Source: Flavobacteriales bacterium UBA972 (GTDB taxonomy: Bacteria > Bacteroidota > Bacteroidia > Flavobacteriales > Schleiferiaceae). From it: 19,119 bases of DNA. Below the pieces are notes generated by a model. That model ran no database searches. It was not told the origin of the DNA and saw only the letters and a list, made by a program, of their open reading frames with translations. Of the stretch, positions 1-5,715 are shown in pieces (position 1 is the first letter of the stretch; each line of letters begins with the position of its first letter). Where the stretch lies: positions 1 to 19,119 of the forward strand of contig DBBY01000009.1 in NCBI GenBank assembly GCA_002292855.1, read 5' to 3'. Made by a program: the position numbers and the translations under genes.

Positions 1-1
1 C

Positions 2-958
2 TACGCGCGCACCAACCAGGCCGCGGAATTCTACAGCCTCGGATTTGGTGAGCCCTTTGCCCTGAGCTCGGTGAACGGCAGCGGAACCGGCGAGCTTCTC
101 GACAAGCTGGTGACCATTCTGCCGCCGGCTAGCGACGACGAAGGCAACGAGCTCGACCTCTGGGAGGGCCTGCCGCGCATCGCCATTGTAGGCCGCCCCA
201 ACGTGGGCAAGTCATCTATTACCAATGCCCTTTTTGAAGAAGAGGTAAGCATCGTAACCGACATCGCAGGCACCACCCGCGACACCGTGAACCAGCGCTT
301 TGCCAAGTTTGGAATGGAGTTCGTGCTGCTTGACACGGCCGGACTCCGCAAAAAAGTCAAGGTTCACGAAGACCTCGAGTTCTACAGCAACATGCGCACC
401 CTGCGCACCATCGAAGACTGCGACGTCTGCCTCTTGGTCATTGACGCCACCCAGAGCATAGAGGCCCAGGACTTGGCCATCATTAGCGTAATCCACCGCA
501 ACCGCAAGGGTCTGGTGGTAGTGGTCAACAAGTGGGATCTCGTGGAGAAGCAGACCCAAACCCTCGAGGAGTACAAAGCCGCTATTAAAAAGCGGATGCA
601 GCCCTTTAACGACGTTCCCGTGGTGTTTACCTCGGCCCTAACCAAGCAGCGCGTGCTCAAGGCCATCGAAGAAGGCATGGAGGTTCATCGCCGCCGGTCT
701 ACCCGCATTTCTAAAACCGACCTGAACGAGCGCCTTCTTGCCATCGTGAAGAACCAGCCGCCCCCCATTCACAAAGGCAAGGAGGTTAAGATTAAGTTCA
801 TCACCCAGCTGCCCACGAAGTACCCTCAGTTTGTGTTCTTTTGCAACCTGCCGCAGTACATCAAAGACAGCTACTCTCGCTTTGTAGAGAACCAAATGCG
901 TCAGATGTACGACCTCAGTGGCGTACCCATCGACCTTTTTTGGCGCAAAAGCTCCTAG
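2..958 (+). CDS. der: Ribosome-assembly GTPase Der (EngA), 5'-truncated
   Basis: Der is a tandem-GTPase protein that binds the 50S subunit late in ribosome assembly. The window opens inside the gene: the reading frame is open from base 2 (first codons Tyr-Ala-Arg-Thr) and gives 318 residues, so most of GTPase domain 1 lies upstream. The fragment holds the end of domain 1, an acidic connector, then GTPase domain 2 with P-loop GRPNVGKSS (fragment residues about 64-72), DTAG (111-114) and NKWD (176-179), and the KH-like C-terminal domain of the family. An internal GTG at 71 is in frame but lies inside the conserved domain-1 end (ALSSVNGSGTGELLD), so it is not the start. The TAG stop (956-958) overlaps the stop of the convergent toxin gene. 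Identity is very secure. Confidence 0.96.
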   Translation, partial: YARTNQAAEFYSLGFGEPFALSSVNGSGTGELLDKLVTILPPASDDEGNELDLWEGLPRIAIVGRPNVGKSSITNALFEEEVSIVTDIAGTTRDTVNQRFAKFGMEFVLLDTAGLRKKVKVHEDLEFYSNMRTLRTIEDCDVCLLVIDATQSIEAQDLAIISVIHRNRKGLVVVVNKWDLVEKQTQTLEEYKAAIKKRMQPFNDVPVVFTSALTKQRVLKAIEEGMEVHRRRSTRISKTDLNERLLAIVKNQPPPIHKGKEVKIKFITQLPTKYPQFVFFCNLPQYIKDSYSRFVENQMRQMYDLSGVPIDLFWRKSS

Positions 959-1218
959 CGGGTATAGTGGCCTTTGAGGCTAAAGATGAACACTGAGGTG
1001 GTGTCAAATCGGTAAACCAACCGATCGGTTTGATTTATTCGACGGGACCAATAGCCTTTGAGATCGTGCTTTAACGCTTCAGGCTTCCCGATTCCAGCAA
1101 TTGGATCTCTCTGAATAGCCTGGACGAGTTCTCGAACGCGCCCTGTGTAATTAACGTTGGAATTTAGTAGTTCAAAAAATTCGCCCATTGCCTTTGGAGT
1201 GAAGACAACCGATCGCAT
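955..1218 (-). CDS. yoeB: YoeB/Txe-family toxin (RelE superfamily mRNA interferase)
   Basis: This predicted ribosome-dependent mRNA endonuclease has 87 residues, the usual YoeB size. The core GKPEALKH...GYWSRR...DRLVYR...HY matches the Txe/YoeB pattern. The expected catalytic residues are present at E47, R66, H84 and Y85, so the toxin looks intact. It is second in the operon: its ATG (1216-1218) shares one base with the antitoxin stop (TAATG), so translation is probably coupled and the antitoxin made first. Its TAG stop is the reverse strand of the der stop, both lying in CTAG at 955-958. The toxin coding region is more AT-rich than der (60-base blocks of about 38-47% G+C against 52-72%), which fits a horizontally moved module. 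That origin is inference. Confidence 0.9.
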   Translation of the reverse strand: MRSVVFTPKAMGEFFELLNSNVNYTGRVRELVQAIQRDPIAGIGKPEALKHDLKGYWSRRINQTDRLVYRFDTTSVFIFSLKGHYTR

Positions 1219-1430
1219 TAATCCATAGAAATCCCTCGGCCCGCTGCGAGGTCTAGCTCGCCGCGAAGCACATCAATGGTTAGTTTGAGGTCGTTATATT
1301 CTTGAATCGACATGAGCACTGCTCCGCTGCTTTTGGAGCGTTTTATAACCACCAGTTCGTTCTGCTGCTCTACTTTGTCGAGCAGTGTTTTAAGGTCGGA
1401 CCGAAGTTCGGAGTAGTTGACGGCTATCAT
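1218..1430 (-). CDS. yefM: YefM/Phd-family antitoxin
   Basis: This is the predicted antitoxin of the YoeB-like toxin. It is a DNA-binding N-terminal domain of the Phd/YefM fold (Val-Asn-Tyr-Ser-Glu-Leu-Arg-Ser-Asp-Leu, then VVIKRSKSSGAVLMS and the EYNDL motif) followed by a short C-terminal tail expected to wrap and block the toxin. With the ATG at 1428-1430 the protein is 70 residues, slightly short for the family. The frame stays open to 1523, but the extra 31 residues would cross the palindromic operator region and do not resemble the family, so the start at 1430 is preferred. There is no Shine-Dalgarno sequence. YefM-type antitoxins repress their own operon through palindromes upstream of the start, and such a site is visible at 1434-1455. 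Confidence 0.88.
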   Translation of the reverse strand: MIAVNYSELRSDLKTLLDKVEQQNELVVIKRSKSSGAVLMSIQEYNDLKLTIDVLRGELDLAAGRGISMD

Positions 1431-1433
1431 GTT

Positions 1434-1459
1434 TACGTACGTATTTGCGTACGAATTTA
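1434..1459 (-). promoter_or_regulatory. Putative toxin-antitoxin operator/promoter: paired GTAC palindromes
   Basis: A perfect 10-bp palindrome TACGTACGTA (1434-1443) lies 3 bp upstream of the antitoxin ATG. A second near-palindrome, TTGCGTACGAA (1445-1455), follows with its GTAC centre 12 bp from the first, about one helical turn. On the gene strand TAAATTCG (1452-1459) resembles the Bacteroidota -7 box TAnnTTTG with one mismatch and overlaps the second palindrome. This layout suits autorepression by the antitoxin, since YefM-type operators also use GTAC-centred palindromes. Function is inferred. Confidence 0.5.
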
Positions 1460-1558
1460 GGGAAAAAGTGGGAGTTTTCATAGCTGCAAGATGCAAGAAG
1501 CATCCGTCGCCATTCGGTAACAAACGTAAGTTTCCCCTTGACCTCCCTTTGGTCTAGC

Positions 1559-2254
1559 CTATTTGGTCGCGGCGCGGAACGCTGCTTCAAGGTCTTCTTT
1601 GCCGGCGGCAAAGGCCTCAATGGGGGCCTCGCGCACGAGCTGTCCGCGGCGTATGAAGCCCACCACATCGCACATGGCCTGAACCTCTTGCATAATGTGG
1701 GTGCTCAAAATCACGGTTTTATCGCGGCCAACGCGGCGAATCAGCTGACGGATTTCGACCAATTGGTTGGGGTCGAGCCCCGTGGTTGGCTCGTCGAGGA
1801 TGAGGACCTTGGGGTCGTGAATCAGGGCGGCCGCAAGGCCTACGCGCTGGCGAAATCCCTTGGAGAGTTCGGCAATGCGCTTGTGCCGCTCGGGGCTTAG
1901 GCCCACGTCGGCAATGAGCGTCTCGGTGCGGTCGCGGCTGACGCGGTAGAGGTCGGCCACATAGTGCAGGTACTCGGTGACGTAGAGGTCGGGGTAGAGC
2001 GGGTTGTTCTCGGGCAGGTAGCCCAGAATTTGCCGAACCTCAAGGCTTTGCTGGGCGCAGTCCATTCCGTGAACCATGGCGGAACCGGCGTCGGCCGGCA
2101 GGAGTCCGCACAAAATTTTCATGAAGGTAGACTTGCCCGCGCCGTTGGGGCCGAGCAGCCCGTAGATCTTGCCGGGCTGGGCATTTAACGTGAATCCATC
2201 AAGGGCGTTTTGGTGCCCGTAGGTTTTGCGAAGGTTTTCAGCAGCAATCGACAT
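1559..2254 (-). CDS. ABC transporter ATP-binding protein, GldA-like (short form)
   Basis: This 231-residue ABC ATPase powers a membrane transporter by ATP hydrolysis. Visible motifs are Walker A GPNGAGKST (35-43), signature LSKGFRQRV (130-138), Walker B VLILDEP (150-156) and the switch His in STH (186). The segment GYLPENNPLYPDLYVTEYL resembles GldA, the gliding-motility ATPase of Bacteroidota, including Glu where many families have the Q-loop Gln. Typical GldA proteins run to about 300 residues, whereas this one stops about 70 residues earlier, right after the ATPase core. No permease (gldF/gldG-like) lies nearby, so the partner must be elsewhere. The start at 2252-2254 was chosen because the longer open frame (to 2347) would overlap divergent rsgA and adds non-family sequence. 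It may be a GldA paralogue rather than the motility protein. Confidence 0.85.
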   Translation of the reverse strand: MSIAAENLRKTYGHQNALDGFTLNAQPGKIYGLLGPNGAGKSTFMKILCGLLPADAGSAMVHGMDCAQQSLEVRQILGYLPENNPLYPDLYVTEYLHYVADLYRVSRDRTETLIADVGLSPERHKRIAELSKGFRQRVGLAAALIHDPKVLILDEPTTGLDPNQLVEIRQLIRRVGRDKTVILSTHIMQEVQAMCDVVGFIRRGQLVREAPIEAFAAGKEDLEAAFRAATK

Positions 2255-2273
2255 AGCCAGGTGTAACGATGGC

Positions 2274-2281
2274 CGAAGGTA
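2274..2281 (-). promoter_or_regulatory. Possible -7 box for the GldA-like gene
   Basis: TACCTTCG on the minus strand matches TAnnTTTG with one mismatch and lies 19 nt upstream of the ABC gene start. It sits in the 49-bp divergent gap shared with rsgA. No clear -33 element was seen. Confidence 0.3.
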
Positions 2282-2287
2282 AGCCGA

Positions 2288-2295
2288 TATCTTTG
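2288..2295 (+). promoter_or_regulatory. Bacteroidota-type -7 promoter box for rsgA-dtd-mazG
   Basis: TATCTTTG fits the Bacteroidota -7 consensus TAnnTTTG exactly and ends 8 nt before the rsgA ATG at 2304. Transcription from it would begin within a few bases of the start codon, giving an almost leaderless mRNA. The -33 box is not obvious. Confidence 0.55.
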
Positions 2296-2303
2296 GTGTT
2301 CCG

Positions 2304-3266
2304 ATGGAAGCCCTAGTCTTAAAATCAACCGGCAGCTGGTACCGCATTCAGTTTGCCGACGGAACCCAGGCCGATGCGCGCCTCAGGGGCTCGCTGCGCC
2401 TCTCGGGCAGCAGGGCTACAAACCCCGTCGCGGTGGGCGATCAGGTTGTTGCGGAACCAGAGTCCGAGGGACGATGGGCCATCTCCTCGGTGCGGGAACG
2501 GCGCAATCATTTGGTGCGCAAGTCGGTGAATTTGTCGCACAAGTCTCAAGTTATCGCTGCCAACATCGACCAGGCGGTGCTGGTGGCCACGGTGGCCGAG
2601 CCCAAGACCTTGTTTGGTTTTATGGATCGCTTTTTAGCCACGGCAGAGGCCTACCGGATTCCGGCCCTCATTGCCTTCAACAAGGTTGACGAGCTCAATG
2701 AGGCGACCGAGGCGGAGTTGGCCTACCGCGAGGCGGCCTACGGCCAGGCGGGCTACCCGACCCTGCGGGTTTCGGCCGAGACGGGAGAGGGGCTTGACGC
2801 CCTGCGCGAGGCAATGCAAGGCAAGGTTTCGCTCTTTAGCGGGCACAGCGGCGTGGGCAAGAGCAGTTTGGCCAACCGCCTGCAGCCGGGTTTGCAGCTG
2901 CGCACCGGAGCCATTAGTTCGGCGCACGGCCAGGGCCAGCACACGACCACCTTTGCCGAGATGCATCCCCTCGATTTTGGAGGCTTTTTGATTGACACTC
3001 CGGGCATCAGGGGTTTTGGTTTGGTAGATATGGAGCGCGAGGAACTCAGCCACTACTTTCGCGAAATTTTTGCGCTTTCGTCGCAGTGCCGCTTTGGCAA
3101 CTGCCTGCATTCCGACGAGCCGGGTTGCGCGGTGCGGACGGCCTACGAGGCCAATGCCCTTGCCCCGACCCGATACGAGAGCTACCTGAGCATGCTGGTG
3201 GGCGAAGACGAGAACGACCCCTACCGCCACGGGGCCTACAACGATTTAAAGGGCCGCACTCGATGA
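2304..3266 (+). CDS. rsgA: Ribosome small-subunit GTPase RsgA (YjeQ)
   Basis: RsgA is a circularly permuted GTPase that acts late in 30S maturation, checking the decoding centre and releasing assembly factors. The 320 residues fit the family. An N-terminal OB-fold (about 1-70) is followed by the permuted GTPase order: G4 NKVD (126-129), then P-loop SGHSGVGKSS (179-188), then DTPG (231-234). The C-terminal zinc-binding region has Cys262, Cys267, His269 and Cys275. The N-terminus MEALVLKSTGSWY is typical of Bacteroidota RsgA, which supports the ATG at 2304. It is the first gene of an operon: its TGA overlaps the dtd ATG by 4 bp (ATGA, 3263-3266). The nearby -7 box suggests a very short or absent leader. 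Confidence 0.96.
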   Translation: MEALVLKSTGSWYRIQFADGTQADARLRGSLRLSGSRATNPVAVGDQVVAEPESEGRWAISSVRERRNHLVRKSVNLSHKSQVIAANIDQAVLVATVAEPKTLFGFMDRFLATAEAYRIPALIAFNKVDELNEATEAELAYREAAYGQAGYPTLRVSAETGEGLDALREAMQGKVSLFSGHSGVGKSSLANRLQPGLQLRTGAISSAHGQGQHTTTFAEMHPLDFGGFLIDTPGIRGFGLVDMEREELSHYFREIFALSSQCRFGNCLHSDEPGCAVRTAYEANALAPTRYESYLSMLVGEDENDPYRHGAYNDLKGRTR

Positions 3267-3715
3267 GGGTTGTGATTCAGCGGGTGCTCGAGGCGAGTGT
3301 GGTCATTGAGGGAAAGGCACATTGCAAAATTGGGCCTGGACTGTTCATTCTCGCCGGCTGGGAGGCCAACGACAGTGCCGAAGACAACCTCTGGATGGCC
3401 CAAAAAATCAGCAAAATGCGCCTTTTTGCCGACGCAGCAGGGGTGATGAACCGCTGCGTTACCGAGGCCGCCGGGGAACTTTTGGTGGTGAGCCAGTTCA
3501 CGCTGCACGCCTCGACCAAGAAGGGCAACCGTCCGAGCTATTTTAAGGCCGCGCAGCCCAGTATTTCACAGCCCCTCTACGAAGATTTTGTCGACATCCT
3601 CTGGAATACGGCCAATTTGCCCGTGAAGACCGGAATTTTTGGCGCCGACATGCAGGTTTCTCTAATCAACGACGGGCCTGTTACTATTACCATAGACTCT
3701 AAAAACAAGGAATAA
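3263..3715 (+). CDS. dtd: D-aminoacyl-tRNA deacylase
   Basis: DTD removes D-amino acids (and mischarged glycine) from tRNA, a chiral proofreading step in the cytoplasm. The 150 residues fit the family. The start MRVVIQRVLEASV is typical, the SQFTLHAS motif lies near residue 77, the segment KKGNRPSYF follows, and NDGPVT near the C-terminus is the Gly-cisPro active-site motif. The ATG was chosen because it overlaps the rsgA stop (ATGA) and matches the family start. A longer open frame beginning at 3086 inside rsgA adds unrelated sequence. Its TAA stop overlaps the first mazG ATG by one base (TAATG, 3713-3717), so the three genes are probably translated in a coupled way. Confidence 0.96.
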   Translation: MRVVIQRVLEASVVIEGKAHCKIGPGLFILAGWEANDSAEDNLWMAQKISKMRLFADAAGVMNRCVTEAAGELLVVSQFTLHASTKKGNRPSYFKAAQPSISQPLYEDFVDILWNTANLPVKTGIFGADMQVSLINDGPVTITIDSKNKE

Positions 3716-4065
3716 TGATGAAGTTTGATGCGCAATTACCCCTTGGGGCCCTGCAGGCCGAGGTTGATCAATGGATTGCGGACTTTGGAGTGCGCTACTT
3801 TAACGAACTCACCAACATGGCGCAGCTCAGCGAAGAGGTGGGCGAAGTCGCGCGGATTATTGCACGCCGCTACGGAGAGCAGTCTGAGAAGGAGTCCGAT
3901 AAAGGCAAGGATTTGGGCGAAGAACTGGCCGACGTGCTATTTGTGACGCTCTGCCTGGCCAACCAAACTGGCACTGACCTGCAAGCCGCCTTTGACCGCC
4001 GAATGGCCGCCAAGGGCGCACGCGACAAGGATCGGCATGCGAATAATGCGAAGCTGAAGGGTTAA
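3715..4065 (+). CDS. MazG-like nucleotide pyrophosphohydrolase
   Basis: This is a short single-domain MazG protein of 116 residues, of the class that hydrolyses nucleoside triphosphates or dNTPs to the monophosphate and pyrophosphate. The metal-binding signature is visible: EEVGE near residue 40, then the spaced pair EELADV near residue 70, which together form the EExxE...ExxD pattern. Two start codons lie in tandem (3715 and 3718); the first overlaps the dtd stop by one base. It is the third gene of the rsgA-dtd-mazG operon. Pairing with dtd suggests a house-cleaning role, but the substrate cannot be read from sequence. A weak hairpin follows the stop. Confidence 0.9.
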   Translation: MMKFDAQLPLGALQAEVDQWIADFGVRYFNELTNMAQLSEEVGEVARIIARRYGEQSEKESDKGKDLGEELADVLFVTLCLANQTGTDLQAAFDRRMAAKGARDKDRHANNAKLKG

Positions 4066-4066
4066 C

Positions 4067-4081
4067 GCGGAGCGGTTCCGC
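4067..4081 (+). terminator. Weak hairpin after the mazG-like gene
   Basis: GCGGA-GCGGT-TCCGC forms a perfect 5-bp stem two bases after the mazG stop and is followed by ACTATTTAAG. With a short stem and no U-tract it is at best a weak terminator. The remaining gap up to the next gene holds only a promoter box. Confidence 0.3.
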
Positions 4082-4144
4082 ACTATTTAAGCCCATTACT
4101 TGCGCAAACGGACGACCTTAAACAAGTCGGGCCGAGTTGCTTTG

Positions 4145-4152
4145 TACCTTTG
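4145..4152 (+). promoter_or_regulatory. -7 promoter box for the glutaryl-CoA dehydrogenase-like gene
   Basis: TACCTTTG is an exact match to TAnnTTTG in the 110-bp intergenic stretch, 23-26 nt before the tandem ATG codons at 4176 and 4179. It supports a start downstream of it rather than the open-frame TTG at 4137, which lies before the box. Confidence 0.55.
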
Positions 4153-4178
4153 TGGCCTACTTCAAAAAACCCTTGATG

Positions 4179-5360
4179 ATGCGCGCGGATTTGTACGAAC
4201 ACCCCGACTACTACCTAATGGATGAGCTCCTTACCGAGGAGCACAAGATGGTGCGTGAGGCCACCCGCGAGTGGGTCAAGCGCGACGTTACGCCAGTGAT
4301 CGAAGACTACGCCCAGCGGGCAGAGTTCCCTCGGCACTTGGTCAAGGGCCTCGCCGAAGTGGGCGCCTTTGGACCCTACATTCCTGCCGAGTACGGCGGA
4401 GCGGGCCTCGACCAAATTTCATACGGACTCATGATGATGGAGATCGAGCGCGGCGACAGCGGAATTCGCTCCACCTGCTCGGTTCAGAGTTCGCTGGTGA
4501 TGTACCCGATTTATGCCTTTGGCAACGAGGAGCAGCGCCGCAAGTACCTCCCTAAGCTCGCCAACGGCGAGTGGCTGGGCAGCTTTGGCCTCACTGAGCC
4601 CAATTTTGGCTCGAATCCGGGCGGAATGGTTACCAACTACAAGGATATGGGCGACCACTACCTGCTCAACGGTGCCAAGTTGTGGATTTCGAATTCGCCT
4701 TTTTGCGACGTTGCAGTGGTCTGGGCCAAAGACGAGTCAGGCCGCATTCACGGTCTTATCGTCGAGCGCGGAATGGAGGGTTTTACCACCCCCGAGACCC
4801 ACAACAAGTGGTCTTTGCGCGCCTCGTCAACCGGAGAATTGGTTTTTGATAACGTCAAAGTGCCTAAAGAGAATCTGTTGACGGGCAAAACGGGCCTTGG
4901 TGCTCCGATGAGCTGCCTGGATTCCGCGCGCTATGGTATTGCCTGGGGTGTGCTTGGTGCAGCCATGGACTGCTACGACACCGCCCTGCGCTACAGCAAG
5001 GAACGCATTCAGTTTGATCGCCCCATCGGCGGATTCCAGCTTCAGCAAAAGAAGTTGGCCGAGATGATCACCGAGATTACCAAGGCGCAGCTGCTGACCT
5101 TGCGCCTCGGGCAGCTCAAGAACGAAGGCCGTGCGACTACAGCCATGATTTCGATGGCCAAGCGCAACAACGTAGCCATGGCACTCGACATTGCTCGCGA
5201 AGCGCGCCAAATGATGGGAGCTATGGGAATAACCGGAGACTACCCCATCATGCGCCACATGATGAACCTCGAGTCGGTGGTGACCTACGAGGGCACGCAC
5301 GACATTCACCTTTTGATCACCGGTATGGATATTACCGGCCTTAATGCCTTTAAAGCCTAA
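4179..5360 (+). CDS. gcdH: Acyl-CoA dehydrogenase, glutaryl-CoA dehydrogenase-like
   Basis: This FAD-dependent acyl-CoA dehydrogenase has 393 residues and closely resembles glutaryl-CoA dehydrogenase, which oxidises and decarboxylates glutaryl-CoA to crotonyl-CoA in lysine/tryptophan breakdown. Shared blocks include IPAEYGGAGLDQISYG, SVQSSLVMYPIYAFG, GSFGLTEPNFGSNPGGM, KLWISNSP, SLRASSTG, ARYGIAWGVLGA and TYEGTHDIH. The catalytic base is Glu371 in YEGTHD. Equivalents of the residues linked to substrate carboxylate binding and decarboxylation (human Glu87, Arg94, Tyr369) appear as Glu90, Arg97 and Tyr370, so a decarboxylating activity is plausible. No glutarate-pathway genes lie beside it, so the substrate is inferred. 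The start is ATG 4176 or 4179; 4179 gives the usual-looking N-terminus. A small lipoprotein gene begins 3 bp after its stop. Confidence 0.88.
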   Translation: MRADLYEHPDYYLMDELLTEEHKMVREATREWVKRDVTPVIEDYAQRAEFPRHLVKGLAEVGAFGPYIPAEYGGAGLDQISYGLMMMEIERGDSGIRSTCSVQSSLVMYPIYAFGNEEQRRKYLPKLANGEWLGSFGLTEPNFGSNPGGMVTNYKDMGDHYLLNGAKLWISNSPFCDVAVVWAKDESGRIHGLIVERGMEGFTTPETHNKWSLRASSTGELVFDNVKVPKENLLTGKTGLGAPMSCLDSARYGIAWGVLGAAMDCYDTALRYSKERIQFDRPIGGFQLQQKKLAEMITEITKAQLLTLRLGQLKNEGRATTAMISMAKRNNVAMALDIAREARQMMGAMGITGDYPIMRHMMNLESVVTYEGTHDIHLLITGMDITGLNAFKA

Positions 5361-5363
5361 GCC

Positions 5364-5627
5364 ATGAAGAAATTGATTCGATTTGCCGCGCTGACTGTTG
5401 GTTCCGCTGCCTTTCTGGTCTCCTGTGAGTTGTTGGAGAACACCTGCCTCGAGTGCGAAGCCTCTCAGGTCACGACCGTCGCGGGCGATCCTCCGGTTAC
5501 GGTGCCCATTGGTCCGCTCGAATTGTGCGGAACCGAGGTCGACTCCGTGCTTGCGGGACCCTTTACCCAAACGACTTCGTTGGGCGGGGTTACCGTGACG
5601 CAGGTGACGACCTGGACCTGCCAGTAG
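5364..5627 (+). CDS. Small cysteine-containing lipoprotein, unknown function
   Basis: I do not recognise this 87-residue protein. It begins with a short basic N-region and hydrophobic stretch ending in LVSC, a good lipobox with the lipidated Cys at residue 21. The mature part would be about 67 residues, rich in Thr, Val and Pro, with four further cysteines (28, 31, 55, 86), including a CxxC-type pair (CLEC). That suggests two disulfides or a metal site, but neither is shown. The gene starts 3 bp after the gcdH-like stop and has no promoter box of its own, so it is probably cotranscribed with that enzyme, although a cytosolic dehydrogenase and a lipoprotein have no evident shared task. A hairpin follows it. 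Confidence 0.7.
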   Translation: MKKLIRFAALTVGSAAFLVSCELLENTCLECEASQVTTVAGDPPVTVPIGPLELCGTEVDSVLAGPFTQTTSLGGVTVTQVTTWTCQ

Positions 5628-5631
5628 CTCC

Positions 5632-5668
5632 GCTTGGTGCTCGACCTAAAACGGTCTTCGCACCAAGC
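5632..5668 (+). terminator. Hairpin between convergent genes, possible bidirectional terminator
   Basis: GCTTGGTGC (5632-5640) pairs perfectly with GCACCAAGC (5660-5668). Inside lies a second stem GACC (5643-5646) with GGTC (5653-5656) around TAAAAC. It sits 4 bp after the lipoprotein stop and about 47 bp before the end of the convergent methyltransferase gene, so it can serve both strands. A strong U-tract is lacking. Confidence 0.5.
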
Positions 5669-5715
5669 TTCGCTTATTGATTTAGTACGTCCTGGATCTG
5701 CGCGGGGGCGCCGAA

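Noticed and set aside
71..958. der starting at the internal GTG
   Set aside because: The frame is open to base 2 with conserved Der sequence before the GTG; the gene is truncated by the window edge.
1490..1504. GATGC-AAGAA-GCATC hairpin as a terminator after the ABC gene
   Set aside because: Only a 5-bp stem with no U-tract; too weak to list as a feature.
1431..1523. 31-residue N-terminal extension of the antitoxin
   Set aside because: It crosses the palindromic operator and -7-like box and does not look like Phd/YefM sequence.
2255..2347. N-terminal extension of the ABC ATPase
   Set aside because: It overlaps the divergent rsgA coding start and its promoter and adds non-family residues.
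4827..5570. 247-codon minus-strand frame
   Set aside because: Antisense to the glutaryl-CoA dehydrogenase-like gene and lipoprotein; no family features.
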